Shown here: positions 57,901 through 64,000 of the stretch, one piece after another
Layout: each line of letters begins with the position of its first letter
Position numbering within the stretch: position 1 is the stretch's first letter
Source: Opisthorchis felineus
Lineage: Eukaryota; Platyhelminthes; Trematoda; Opisthorchiida; Opisthorchiidae
Length of the DNA: 64,000 bases
Direction of reading: 5' to 3'
NCBI GenBank assembly: GCA_004794785.1
Contig: SJOL01008635.1
Coordinates: forward strand, 1,286,835-1,350,834
Translations under genes and position numbers: made by a program
The notes under the pieces: generated by a model
What the model was told of the DNA's origin: nothing
What the model saw: the letters and a program-made list of their open reading frames with translations, nothing else
The model's database searches: none

Positions 57901-60900
57901 GTGCATTTGCTGTTGATTGATCAGGTGGTAGTTGATCTGTTCGCCGAGCCTGGCAAACAGATTTTGGCAAACAGAGCTTGGCGAACAGATCAACTACCAT
58001 CTGATCAGTAAACAGTAAACACACCCTAGCTACCTATATTTCGACAAATCGACAGTGGGAGCATTTGCCAGATACAACCACTTAACTCTGATACAGTTTA
58101 AAAATATCATCATCAGTAGACCTTGTGGTTCGTATAACACTCCAGTGTTCCGGAGCATGAGCTCGAAGCTTTGTAATTGTAGACTTATACTAGCCTTTCC
58201 ATATTATTAAGGCGGCCAGGAAGTAATCAGTTATCGTAACTGGTACTACAAGTAGAAAAGGATGACCATCGGGTGGCTAAAACTTGAGTGCGTACACTTG
58301 CCACGCTATATCTGTTGGTCAGATAGGCAACTCTGAGCGGCTTGTAAGTTGACCGAATTCGAGGCCAACAAGATCTTTGACTAAAGTGATAACAATATGA
58401 AGAAATAGATCACAGAATGTTGTCAGCTAAAAAGCTTTATGCCAGCTCATCGCTGTGCCCCCTACAAATGCGTACAAAGAAATTAACCCACGAATTTGGT
58501 TCCCATCTCCCAAAAATTGCTTTATGTACACGCATTTATTTTCACTTAGCAAAATGTTGTGTCCGGTTAATTATGGCCATATATTTCAGCGACATTTTGA
58601 CCTCTTATGAATGTGGTTTGTTTCACTTTTATCAGTGGACCAGAATGGCGTTTCTCCTCAGGACCAGTTACAGCCCCTGTTGTTTGAGTTTGTGCTGTTC
58701 GTAATACAATCATCTTGCACGATTAAGCGCCACTCACATAACCTTACGTTTTGGTCCCCTGTTTGGAAGAGTCCATTGTTTAGGATGTCGATTTGCACTT
58801 TTACTACATAAAGATAAACTATATCTGTATGTCACGCCTGTTTTGCTTATGCTGCTAAAAAGGTGACGCCAAAGATAATATCTCCAAAATGAAATTTTTA
58901 AGAGGCTTCTATGGTATACGCTCCCTATACGTGACCATACTTTGAATATTCCTCGCTGATGCACTCAAAATGAATGGGAGAATGAATGGATAAGTTACTC
59001 AGTTAATTACGAAATGAGGGATTAAACAAAGAAGCTGGCAAATAATTAATCCCTAATGATAAATGTCCTCTAAAATGGGCTAATTAGGATAGCTACTGGG
59101 AAACACAAATAACCGACCCATAAAATAAACGGTAAACTTATGGATAGTTTGAACATTTTCCGAAACAATCATTAGAATACAACACTAGAGTAAACATATT
59201 GTGAATCCGCGAGTGGTCAGAACTATTTTTTTTTCCTGGCGGCGAAACGAAACTGTCGCTCTGATGATAAGACAGACTGCTTTGCAAACCTACTTTCTGC
59301 AACCTGAACTTATAGGTACGCAAAGGAATGCTTGCCTATAAATTCGCTTGTCTGTTGTACCAGGACAGAAACTGGACAAAAAAATAGTAGCAAATTAATT
59401 TTGTCCACATAAAGGCTCAAGAACCGATAGAGTTGGCTCGTTAGCACAACGTCGAGCAATTTCTATCCTAATTAATTCATCAGTCAGGGCAATTGAGACC
59501 ATACAAACGGTTCAAAGAAAGGTACAGACATGGTTTTCAGAGGAAAACCGAAAAGGAAAATCTGCGCAAGTTTTCATCAAAGTTTAAGTTATGCCTTCAG
59601 AGGCCCTCACAAATTCCCGTACGGCCGGAATGTTAAACAGACTGCGACTGTAAACTACGGCGTGAGGGTTTCGCTGCAAAATACGTGAACGAGACTAGAT
59701 GAAGACTGCATAGACAAGTCGCCGAATAAAAAGCGATTGATTTCCTCTCAAGAATGCTACGCAGTTCCGTATGCTAGAAAATAATGGCATCTTTTCCGTA
59801 TGATCAAGCTAAGGCACATTATCGAAACCCACCACGTTATGCAGGATGACTCTGTCAAGAAACTCTAGCAGTCCATGCTCCGGCCGAATGTATCGAGTGA
59901 ACTGGTAGATAACGGGAGGACTGTTCAAAAGGGAGAAACCAATCAAATGCTGTTCAGCAGGTTTCAAGCACCCCTGCGGCTGCCTGACTGGGAACTCCTG
60001 ATCGACCAAATCAGGACAGATACCGGCATGTTGTTCGAGGCTCATGCGTGAACATGTTCGCCTGTTGAGATACGATAATTCAGGTGCTTTCGGCTTGCGC
60101 TGATGCAGTAGTGGTATCAATCCTGCCTCGCATTTCAGAGGTCTCGAGTACATGAGCCTGAAAGGGACAATAATATGCAATGGTGATAAACTTTCATGAG
60201 AGAGGAACTTGAATCCAGTCCCCTCCCCCCTTTTATATGGACTCAGAAGGATAATTGCGCTAGGTCAGGAAAAAGACTGTGATTTGAATGTGGACCTGAA
60301 ACAGACCTGGAACAGAGTCACCTACACCTACAGAGAGTAAACTATTCCAGTCAATCATAACTAGAACTCCCAAAACAATTTTGCATTTTGCGTGAAGCCG
60401 CTGGAATTATTCGGTGGAATATTTTTTTCGAACGCTGTCACTATATCGTCAAGTTTTTTTATTCGCACAATAAGACGTTTATATTTTTTATAATGTTCAA
60501 CGATCAGGCATGTAACTAGCATGTTAGGACTTCCAACGTCGCCCAGTGGGCTTGTTTCAAGCCACACGTAAGACACCGATTCTCTCTTTATAACAGCGAG
60601 GATCTGAATGCATGCCAAACAAAGGAGTGACTGTTCGAAGAATGAGGAGTTAGCATCTACTTGAAGTTTTGTCACATTCATTCCAAACAGGATGTCAGAT
60701 CCTTTTCGGAAAAGTTTGGCATTTTTATATAAAGAACAAACAATACGGGGCCAAATGTACTGCCTGAAAAACCTAAAATTCGATCGCTTATAAAAGACAA
60801 AAGGACTCCGGTTGGTCAGTCCCAAATTGAATATGCTTGAAATCACAAATTTGAAGACCCACAACCGACAAATACAATTCGTCCTGCGCATTCTTCATGC

Positions 60901-61550
60901 TCAGCTGAGTACGCTTTTGCTGTTCAGCCTTGGTGGTTTTGTCTCGTTGATTTCGTTTCTCAGGCCAAAATAAACTAATCATTTTCCTATGTTTAGAATC
61001 TTTAAGGATGTCTAAATTCATTTTTTTGTTTAAATTTACTTCTAGGAATGTCGCGTTTTGGTTGTTATTTGTAGCTACTCATCTATGTGGTTTATACTTG
61101 GGCCGCTTTACAGATGCCACAATGAATCCTGGGCAAACCAGTAAACGCACTGTTTATGCTTCATCAGATTCATACGCAGGATACCTTCCTAGAGCGGAAA
61201 CGTAAGTATCCAGTTCTACTGCCTTTCCCTGGACTTCCTGAAACGAAAGGGCCCCCCACCCGTGATCGGTTATTGCGAAACGCAATATTACTTAGGTACC
61301 TGAAAATAACGTTCTGCCAACGCAGTTTCTTCATGGACCACAAAATCTAGATTAGCACATTTTGAGACATTTTCGAAGTTATCTCCTCATAGTCCATCCT
61401 ACAGGGCACATTTTTTTGCAGTTGTTTATCACCACTCTGAGATTCATCATTACCCTTTAATCTCCTGCAGGGAGAACCTCTCATGATCCCAAGGCTTATG
61501 AGCCTTACTCCCGAGGATACTACCAGGGGTATGTCACCGTACATTTTTAA
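21822..61550 (+). CDS. LIM-domain protein gene, EPLIN/LIMA1-like, spliced (whole gene model)
   Basis: The model joins exons at 21822-21971, 22137-22167, 23565-23656, 25840-25965, 28267-28350, 29551-29631, (29785-29818), 30139-30224, (30625-30669), 30932-31015, 33361-33441, 35818-35913, 43763-43902, 48239-48312, 50359-50421, 56829-56956, (57105-57147), 61114-61201 and a last exon at 61471 or 61475; brackets mark tentative ones. It encodes about 500 residues: an acidic, polar and probably disordered N-terminal region of about 330 residues, one LIM domain near residues 342-393 with all eight zinc ligands (CX2C-X17-HX2C-X2-CX2C-X17-CX2H), then a linker with LVAKFQQMS and a Tyr/Ser/Gly-rich tail. 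Known: single LIM domains of this spacing with VYP after the second Cys and an FRxRG-like end occur in EPLIN/LIMA1 and LIMD2, which act at actin filaments and junctions. Inference: an actin-associated scaffold. LIM domains bind proteins, and no enzyme motif is present. The exon set is my reconstruction. Confidence 0.75.
22137..22167 (+). CDS. LIM gene exon 2, 31-base microexon
   Basis: A pyrimidine-rich tract ending TTTTCAG precedes the exon and GTAAGC follows it. It enters in phase 0 and leaves in phase 1, reading [10 protein letters not shown], with two tyrosines in an acidic setting. The phase-1 end is exactly what the next exon needs. Confidence 0.55.
23565..23656 (+). CDS. LIM gene exon 3
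   Basis: The acceptor is TTCTATTCAG and the donor is GTAAGT. The exon enters in phase 1 and leaves in phase 0 with no stop. Its 30 codons are strongly acidic ([15 protein letters not shown]) and end at SETAY. Of the three frames, the open one is the one that continues from exon 2. Confidence 0.7.
25840..25965 (+). CDS. LIM gene exon 4 (modest support)
   Basis: The acceptor is CGCTTCCAG after a T-rich tract and the donor is GTGGGT. At 126 bases the exon is phase 0 at both ends and open in the expected frame (42 codons, ending LDNGLM). The phase-1 frame is also open for 37 codons, so the frame choice rests on the neighbours. No motif is recognised. Confidence 0.45.
26440..26737. repeat. inverted pair of a dispersed repeat
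   Basis: The plus-strand segment at about 26444-26501 and the reverse complement of about 26680-26737 match over the blocks CATGCTGG, CACCTGAA, TATCACGT, TGAA and GCGCTTGAA, with scattered substitutions and a spacer of about 180 bases. A third copy lies on the minus strand at about 60040-60125. The arms are diverged, so the insertions look old. Confidence 0.65.
26735..26795 (+). repeat. tRNA-like B box, degenerate SINE head
   Basis: GGAGTTCAAACCCC at about 26775-26788 fits a Pol III B box, and GGAGTAGTCACG about 35 bases before it resembles a weak A box. No acceptor stem closes. It adjoins the inverted repeat pair, so it may be part of that family rather than a separate element. Confidence 0.3.
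28267..28350 (+). CDS. LIM gene exon 5
   Basis: Acceptor TTCTTCTACAG, donor GTAAGC. The exon is 84 bases, phase 0 at both ends, 28 codons from RSQLEIRV to ETKQLT. One other frame stays open until a TAA just before the donor, so the frame is set by the strong donor and the neighbours. Confidence 0.55.
29551..29631 (+). CDS. LIM gene exon 6
   Basis: Acceptor CCAATTTACAG, donor GTAAGT. It has 27 codons in phase 0 at both ends, reading [20 protein letters not shown] and then QGSVDD. The Ser/Pro/Arg/Tyr make-up resembles the tail exons after the LIM domain. Confidence 0.7.
29785..29818 (+). CDS. LIM gene tentative microexon 7
   Basis: This 34-base candidate lies between CATTTTACAG and GTACAT. 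Its main support is that it enters in phase 0 and leaves in phase 1, the step needed to join exon 6 to the exon at 30139. The donor is weak and the peptide ([11 protein letters not shown]) is undistinguished. Another exon of the same phase could take its place. Confidence 0.3.
30139..30224 (+). CDS. LIM gene exon 8
   Basis: Acceptor GGCCTTACAG, donor GTAAGT. Only one frame is open: it enters in phase 1 and leaves in phase 0, with 28 codons including [10 protein letters not shown] and [10 protein letters not shown]. The phase-1 entry needs an exon such as the one at 29785. Confidence 0.55.
30625..30669 (+). CDS. LIM gene tentative exon 9
   Basis: Acceptor TCCCCACTCAG and donor GTAATC bound 45 bases, phase 0 at both ends, reading [15 protein letters not shown]. 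Being frame-neutral, it could be included or skipped without changing the rest. Confidence 0.42.
30932..31015 (+). CDS. LIM gene exon 10
   Basis: Acceptor CCGTTTTCCAG, donor GTGAGT. It is 84 bases, phase 0 at both ends, with 28 polar codons ([20 protein letters not shown]). Low-complexity Thr/Pro/Gln content fits a disordered linker. Confidence 0.65.
31016..33360. other. intron, with one tRNA-like B box
   Basis: No exon could be supported. At 31847-31919 an eight-base inverted pair (ACTGGGCG and CGCCCAGT) encloses GGGTTCGAATCCC, a perfect B-box-like sequence. The spacing to the stem is three bases too long for a tRNA, so I regard it as a degenerate SINE head. From about 33050 to 33105 the DNA is a TATTTAT-rich tract. 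Confidence 0.5.
33361..33441 (+). CDS. LIM gene exon 11
   Basis: Acceptor GTTTCCACAG, donor GTGAGT (33442). It is 81 bases, phase 0 at both ends, with 27 polar codons ([17 protein letters not shown], then [10 protein letters not shown]). The alternative donor two bases upstream would break the frame of the next exon. Confidence 0.6.
35818..35913 (+). CDS. LIM gene exon 12
   Basis: Acceptor TTTTTATTCAAAGTAG, donor GTATGT. It is 96 bases, phase 0 at both ends, with 32 codons that include [20 protein letters not shown]. It joins in frame to the LIM exon nearly 8 kb downstream. Confidence 0.6.
35914..43762. other. long intron before the LIM domain
   Basis: The interval holds a tandem pair of the 300-bp repeat at 37940-38320. 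Several exon-like segments occur (36048-36097, 39380-39392, 41804-41877), but they do not form a phase-consistent set and are listed as rejected. No other gene is recognised. Confidence 0.5.
37940..38320 (+). repeat. 300-bp repeat, tandem partial dimer (copy b)
   Basis: Two successive partial units are recognised by the block CTCATTTTGCAAACCAG...CGAGAGACTCACC, starting near 37945, and its second occurrence near 38254, which gives a period of about 309 bases. Between them lies the same AAGGTTGCTGAAAATTCTTC to ATGTTCTACTTG segment as in copy a. This copy shows that the repeat exists as head-to-tail units. Confidence 0.85.
43763..43902 (+). CDS. LIM gene exon 13: first part of the LIM domain
   Basis: Acceptor TTTTCTTAACAG, donor GTAAGT. 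It enters in phase 0 and leaves in phase 2. The 46 codons hold six of the eight zinc ligands: CSAC, then 17 residues to HKSC, then C and HKC. The segment reads [16 protein letters not shown] and continues [11 protein letters not shown], typical of EPLIN/LIMA1-type LIM domains, with an aromatic residue after the fourth ligand. The first zinc site (C, C, H, C) is complete within this exon. No other frame has comparable content. Confidence 0.96.
43903..48238. other. intron inside the LIM domain
   Basis: It separates the sixth from the seventh zinc ligand. The interval includes a decayed copy of the family-B repeat near 45752-45860. An open plus-strand frame at 46899-47117 has no recognisable motif and, if spliced in, would split the LIM domain. 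Confidence 0.6.
45752..45860 (+). repeat. family-B dispersed repeat (decayed copy)
   Basis: TTCGCCGAGCTTTGCACTTGGCTTGCAAAG-like blocks here match 51710-51760 and 52340-52390. The following part is too diverged to define the end. Confidence 0.6.
48239..48312 (+). CDS. LIM gene exon 14: end of the LIM domain
   Basis: Acceptor CCCCCTCAG, donor GTGAGT. It enters in phase 2, completing a Ser codon from the previous exon, and leaves in phase 1. The peptide [18 protein letters not shown] supplies the last two zinc ligands, Cys and His, exactly 17 residues after the sixth. The LIM domain is therefore complete with CX2H as its last pair. The ending ELFRVR resembles the F-K/R-x-K/R-G end of EPLIN-like LIM domains. 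Confidence 0.96.
49440..49885 (-). repeat. 300-bp repeat, tandem partial dimer (copy c)
   Basis: Reverse complement of copies a and b. The block CTCTCGAATAT occurs near 49477 and again near 49761, so the period is about 285 bases here. The first unit is nearly full; the second is cut. It lies in the intron between 48312 and 50359. Confidence 0.85.
50359..50421 (+). CDS. LIM gene exon 15
   Basis: The acceptor is TTTTTTTCAG after a long T tract and the donor is GTAAGA. The 63 bases enter and leave in phase 1, which fits exactly between exons 14 and 16. The peptide reads [20 protein letters not shown], with an acidic cluster. A 198-codon open frame on the minus strand overlaps it and is taken as chance. 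Confidence 0.78.
51700..51800 (+). repeat. family-B dispersed repeat
   Basis: Contains GCTCGCCGAGCTTGGCAGTT, then a GCAAACGTTTCATCACC block and a GGTGACATCGTCAG block. On the minus strand the last two read CTGACGA, a six-pair stem (GTCACC/GGTGAT), and GAAAC, the layout of a hammerhead core with one extra base after CTGACGA. The cleavage triplet cannot be placed convincingly. A matching but more diverged copy lies at 52320-52440. Confidence 0.6.
52320..52440 (+). repeat. family-B dispersed repeat, second copy in the same orientation
   Basis: TTCGCCGTGCTTTGCAGTTA and GCTTGCAAAAGTTTGGTCACC match the copy at 51700 base for base with about one change in six. The core that reads CTGACGA on the other strand in the first copy is lost here. 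Confidence 0.6.
52740..54400. other. unclassified stretch, possibly a decayed element
   Basis: Open frames here are short, the longest at 54037-54252 on the plus strand. No transposase, integrase or reverse-transcriptase motif was seen. A segment near 53667-53712 has a weak tRNA-like look (GGGTCGTTAGG followed by GAGTCCGAAG). Its origin is unknown. Confidence 0.25.
55965..56100 (-). repeat. tRNA-derived hammerhead repeat (copy 3, decayed)
   Basis: On the minus strand a CACTCGTGGC block and a TACTAGCC block match copy 1. The ribozyme core follows: CTGATGA at 56007-56001, a six-base loop with a broken stem II, GAAAC at 55986-55982, and cleavage triplet GTC at 55977-55975. Stem III (ACG/TGT) is kept better than in copy 1, while stem I is lost. 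Confidence 0.6.
56829..56956 (+). CDS. LIM gene exon 16
   Basis: Acceptor TTATTCCACAG, donor GTAAGT. It enters in phase 1 and leaves in phase 0 with 42 open codons. The peptide includes [20 protein letters not shown] followed by [14 protein letters not shown] Pro-rich run followed by a short helix-like LVAKFQQM segment, right after a LIM domain, suits a protein-interaction linker. The entry codon is completed by the last base of exon 15. Confidence 0.8.
57105..57147 (+). CDS. LIM gene tentative exon 17
   Basis: This 43-base candidate follows CGGCTTTAG and precedes GTGATA. It enters in phase 0 and leaves in phase 1, the step needed between exons 16 and 18. The peptide [14 protein letters not shown] resembles the composition of the next exon. 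Both splice sites are weak, so another exon may fill this place. Confidence 0.28.
57918..58007. repeat. inverted repeat built from two family-B fragments
   Basis: The 32-base arms 57918-57949 and 57976-58007 are reverse complements with two mismatches. Each holds GTTGATCTGTTCGCC, the start of the family-B repeat. The spacer contains a direct repeat of GGCAAACAG. The pair could fold into a long hairpin in RNA from either strand. Confidence 0.9.
60040..60125 (-). repeat. third copy of the 26.4-kb dispersed repeat
   Basis: On the minus strand the blocks ACTACTGCATCAGCGCA, CACCTGAATTATCG and GAACATGTTCACGC match the copies at 26444 and 26737. A 123-codon frame overlaps on the same strand but holds no domain I know. 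Confidence 0.6.
61114..61201 (+). CDS. LIM gene exon 18
   Basis: Acceptor GCCGCTTTACAG, donor GTAAGT. Only the frame entering in phase 1 is open; it leaves in phase 2. The peptide includes [20 protein letters not shown] and ends LPRAE. Tyr/Ser/Gly-rich tails like this are common in cytoskeletal adaptor proteins and could be phosphorylated, which is inference only. Confidence 0.7.
61471..61550 (+). CDS. LIM gene last exon (two possible acceptors)
   Basis: After CTCCTGCAG the exon can start at 61471. From phase 2 it then reads five codons (T-E-N-L-S) to a TGA at 61484-61486. If the acceptor is GGGAG and the exon starts at 61475, the frame is open as [18 protein letters not shown] and runs to a TAA at 61548-61550, or to a possible donor GTATGT at 61529. 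The composition of the longer frame matches exon 18, so I favour it, although GAG is a poor acceptor. Confidence 0.5.
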
Positions 61551-61944
61551 CTAGCCTCACAGTAAATATGCAAAGTTCTGCTTATAAAATGTTTTGTATA
61601 AGACAGGTGCAGATAACTTTCCACCAAGATTTTGGTAGTGGCTATTCGATGATTGATCAAATGCAAAAGTGCATCACATGGAATGACGAATGCATTTTTT
61701 CGGTAGTGGTTTACCATTGTAGCTGATGCGGTAGTAAACTTTCCGCTCTCAGTCTATCACTGTCGAAGTAGTTTGCCTTTGCATTTTAGATATCCTATAT
61801 TTTATGCTCATACGTTCAATTTTTTCCGCAAAATATAGGTGAGCTGAACCTGATTAAGGAACTATCTTGTTGTTGTTAGCGAAAGCCTCAAATGAGTTCC
61901 TTGGTTGTGATATATTCAAATGAATATACCGCATAAAGGCCGAT

Positions 61945-62065
61945 ATTCGAGAGGCCGCAGTGTATTTTATTGAGGTGACCTGCCTGTCATAAGTTTGCTG
62001 AAAATGCTTCGACAGCCCACAACCACGTTCATTCTTCTTAGAGCTCATTATGCGGGCGTCGACTG
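61945..62065 (+). repeat. 300-bp repeat fragment (copy d)
   Basis: ATATTCGAGAGGCCGCAGTG followed by AAGTTTGCTGAAAATGCTTC and GACAGCCCACAACC matches copies a to c with more substitutions. It directly precedes the RTE 3' end. Confidence 0.75.
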
Positions 62066-62144
62066 AGTCCGACTTAGTTTGACTGACCAAAAACATTTTG
62101 CTTGCCGGATATCTTGCATGTGCTTTAGTCCTTAGGTTGTATAC

Positions 62145-62469
62145 AGAATTGACTGTCCGTTGTGGAGGTTCGCCTTCCAGGCTGGGGACCGCGTGATCCT
62201 CACTACGCCTGGTTGGAGACGCTGCAAGATATGGCTGCCAACCGATGTCAGTGGCGATCTTGTCGTCAGTTTCTATCCAGATTGCCTGAATGAGTGTCTG
62301 GAGGTGTAGGCACCTCGGAATGATTGTAGTAAGCTAACACTAAGTCCCTTCCCCGTCCACCTTTATTCTTTTCTTCATAATAAGGCTTTCAAATAAATCA
62401 TGGTCGTACGGCAGTGAAGCATCAGTGTTGAACACTGATGTCATGCTGTCGATGATGATGATGATGATG
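62145..62469 (+). mobile_element. RTE-like retrotransposon 3' end, 5'-truncated
   Basis: The last coding part reads [20 protein letters not shown] and continues [13 protein letters not shown], ending at TGA 62292-62294. This is the C-terminal pattern I recognise from fluke RTE elements. A 3' UTR of about 156 bases follows and the copy stops in (GAT)6 at 62451-62469; RTE elements often end in such short tandem repeats. An in-frame TGA lies just before the readable part, so the copy is truncated and dead. The plus-strand orientation is opposite to the element at 1-2099. Confidence 0.7.
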
Positions 62470-64000
62470 TGTAGGTTCAAGTCAATTTAGGCCATCGAGA
62501 GTAGATATCGGAAGATATCAGTAGTATGCTTTCATAATTGGATTTCTTCTATTGAATATACAGTGTTTTGCATAAAGACGATGAACGCTGGAATGAAAGT
62601 GGCCGTAATAACTCCATCTAGCCACAAAGGCCAGACTTATGTGAACGTTCCTCCTGATAGACAAATGTTAGGGCTAGAAATTTGGAACTAAAGTCGACTC
62701 GTCGAATATTGCAACGTACACGCAAGCTAGCGAAATTATCACTCATCCGCCCTGCAGAGATGGGTAGATGAAGAAAATTAACGTAGAAATTTTGGGTACG
62801 TTTACGAAAGTTCTGCCCGTCTCGTTTGTGGCAATATTCGTCACGCGGAAAATCGTCAGTTACTGATCAGTCCACATTCATCAGTTAGCTTGCATTCAGT
62901 CGAATGAAGTGTAACTAGGCACTTGCCAGAACTGTCTCGCTACTAGTTGCAGCAATGTACAGGCATGTCCCCTGAGTTTATCAAGCGCCGGTTGAGAGAA
63001 ACACAAAGCCCTAATTGTCTGCTGATGTCGTGCAGTAAGAAACCCGAACGATGTAACATATTCAAAGATTTCCTGCAAATAAACTTACTTTCTAATGTTT
63101 GATTCTGACTAGAATTTCAGGAAAAACCGCGATTTTGGTGCAACAACTGAAGTTGTGTGCGACGCCTCAGTAAGCTGACCAGGCAGACACGGACATCATT
63201 ACGCCATCCTACCTCAACAACATATGGCCGTACGGAAACCGTTGCGATCTCCACTTTTTTCGGGTAACTTATAAGTGCAGGGGCAATGACGTACTCAGTA
63301 AACCAGATCACATGATTTCAGTGAAAGTGGTAAACCGAACACACAAGCTCGCAATTTATCTACTTAAAATTCGACTACCGTAGGTATGAACAGATAAGTA
63401 GTACGGTATTTTTCTCTGTGCATTATACAAGTGACCCTACCGACAAAACAAAAAGTGAAACGGTAAAACGAAAGACCAATTTTGAGGTTCGTAGTGAAAA
63501 TCCTTATTGGTAAACTAGGTTTAAAATCCAGTCGAATGTACCACACCACAAAGTTATTAATTTAGGAAATGTCCGCACAACGATAAAGTCAAGTATCAAG
63601 TCTCATACGCCACATACGTCGAAGAGACATCCGTAAAGGAAATCAGGTTCACCAGAAAGAAAACACACCCGGAAAAAAACATGAACATACGGAAATAAGA
63701 CAACTACGGTTCCATGTGGAAGCACCACGTTGTTATGCGGACACCCCGATTTTATCCTGCCGTAAAATCTACAAAGACCAACTACATACTACATAAACCG
63801 GAGGACGTTTGTTTTTCATGTGTACGTATATTGACACATTTCAGTTTTGTAACGCTTTCATAGTAGCCACGGGCTTCTGGCTTTTACATGTTCCACTACA
63901 ACATTTACCGTATCAAAATTCATTTGGAATTACGTGCACATTTTGTCGAAGTGTCGATAGCTGTTTTGAAAAGAGCGTTTAGACAGAAATCGATTCCTGC
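62470..64000. other. non-coding stretch, nothing recognised
   Basis: Only short chance frames on both strands. If the LIM gene ends near 61550 its 3' UTR lies before this stretch; AATAAA at about 62389-62394 is a possible polyadenylation signal, although it lies inside the RTE 3' fragment. Confidence 0.45.

Larger units (their letters stand above)
56957..61113. other. intron with a palindromic repeat
   Basis: Contains the inverted repeat at 57918-58007 and, on the minus strand, the third copy of the 26.4-kb repeat at 60040-60125. A 0-to-1 phase exon is needed here; the best candidate is 57105-57147. Long minus-strand frames at 60361-60891 have no recognisable motif. Confidence 0.5.

Noticed and set aside
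60361..60891. 176-codon minus-strand frame
   Set aside because: Long for chance, but no domain, signal or homologous block is recognised and no splice context supports it. It would need RNA or conservation evidence.

Overview
The window is eukaryotic nuclear DNA, most likely from a digenean flatworm (fluke) with a large, repeat-rich genome. The evidence is: (1) short coding exons with GT/AG borders separated by kilobases of intron; (2) an RTE-type non-LTR retrotransposon at the left edge whose endonuclease and reverse transcriptase read like the elements common in trematodes; (3) tRNA-derived short repeats carrying a hammerhead-ribozyme core, an arrangement known from schistosome Sm-alpha repeats. 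A liver-fluke-like genus would fit the long introns, but the species is an inference. There is no bacterial content: no operons, CRISPR, rRNA or phage. One assembly gap (12381-13126) is filled with N.

Layout. 1-2099: 5' part of an RTE-like element on the minus strand, in one reading frame but with five nonsense codons, so dead. 2100-3000: its probable leader, a tRNA-like repeat head on the plus strand, and a tRNA-derived repeat with a hammerhead-like core on the minus strand. 3001-21821: long non-coding stretch with scattered repeats, a gap flanked by (TA)n, and a second hammerhead-repeat copy near 14.5 kb. 21822 to about 61550: one plus-strand gene of about 40 kb, reconstructed here from 14 exons plus several tentative ones. 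It encodes a protein of roughly 500 residues with one complete LIM zinc-binding domain of the EPLIN/LIMA1 type, a long polar N-terminal region and a Tyr/Gly/Ser-rich C-terminal tail. 61945-62469: another copy of a 300-bp repeat, then the 3' end of an RTE element ending in (GAT)n. The rest, to 64000, shows nothing recognisable.

The exons of the LIM gene were picked by matching acceptor and donor sites and checking that the codon phase carries from each exon to the next. The two LIM exons are certain. The exon just after them (50359) and the exon at 56829 are well supported by phase. The N-terminal exons are individually modest, but as a chain they are consistent.

I found no previously undescribed biological system that the sequence proves. 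The observations most worth a second look are the three hammerhead-bearing repeats (one with a well-preserved core), the run of frame-neutral exons before the LIM domain, the ambiguous last exon of that gene, and a roughly 300-bp repeat that occurs as tandem dimers in both orientations.
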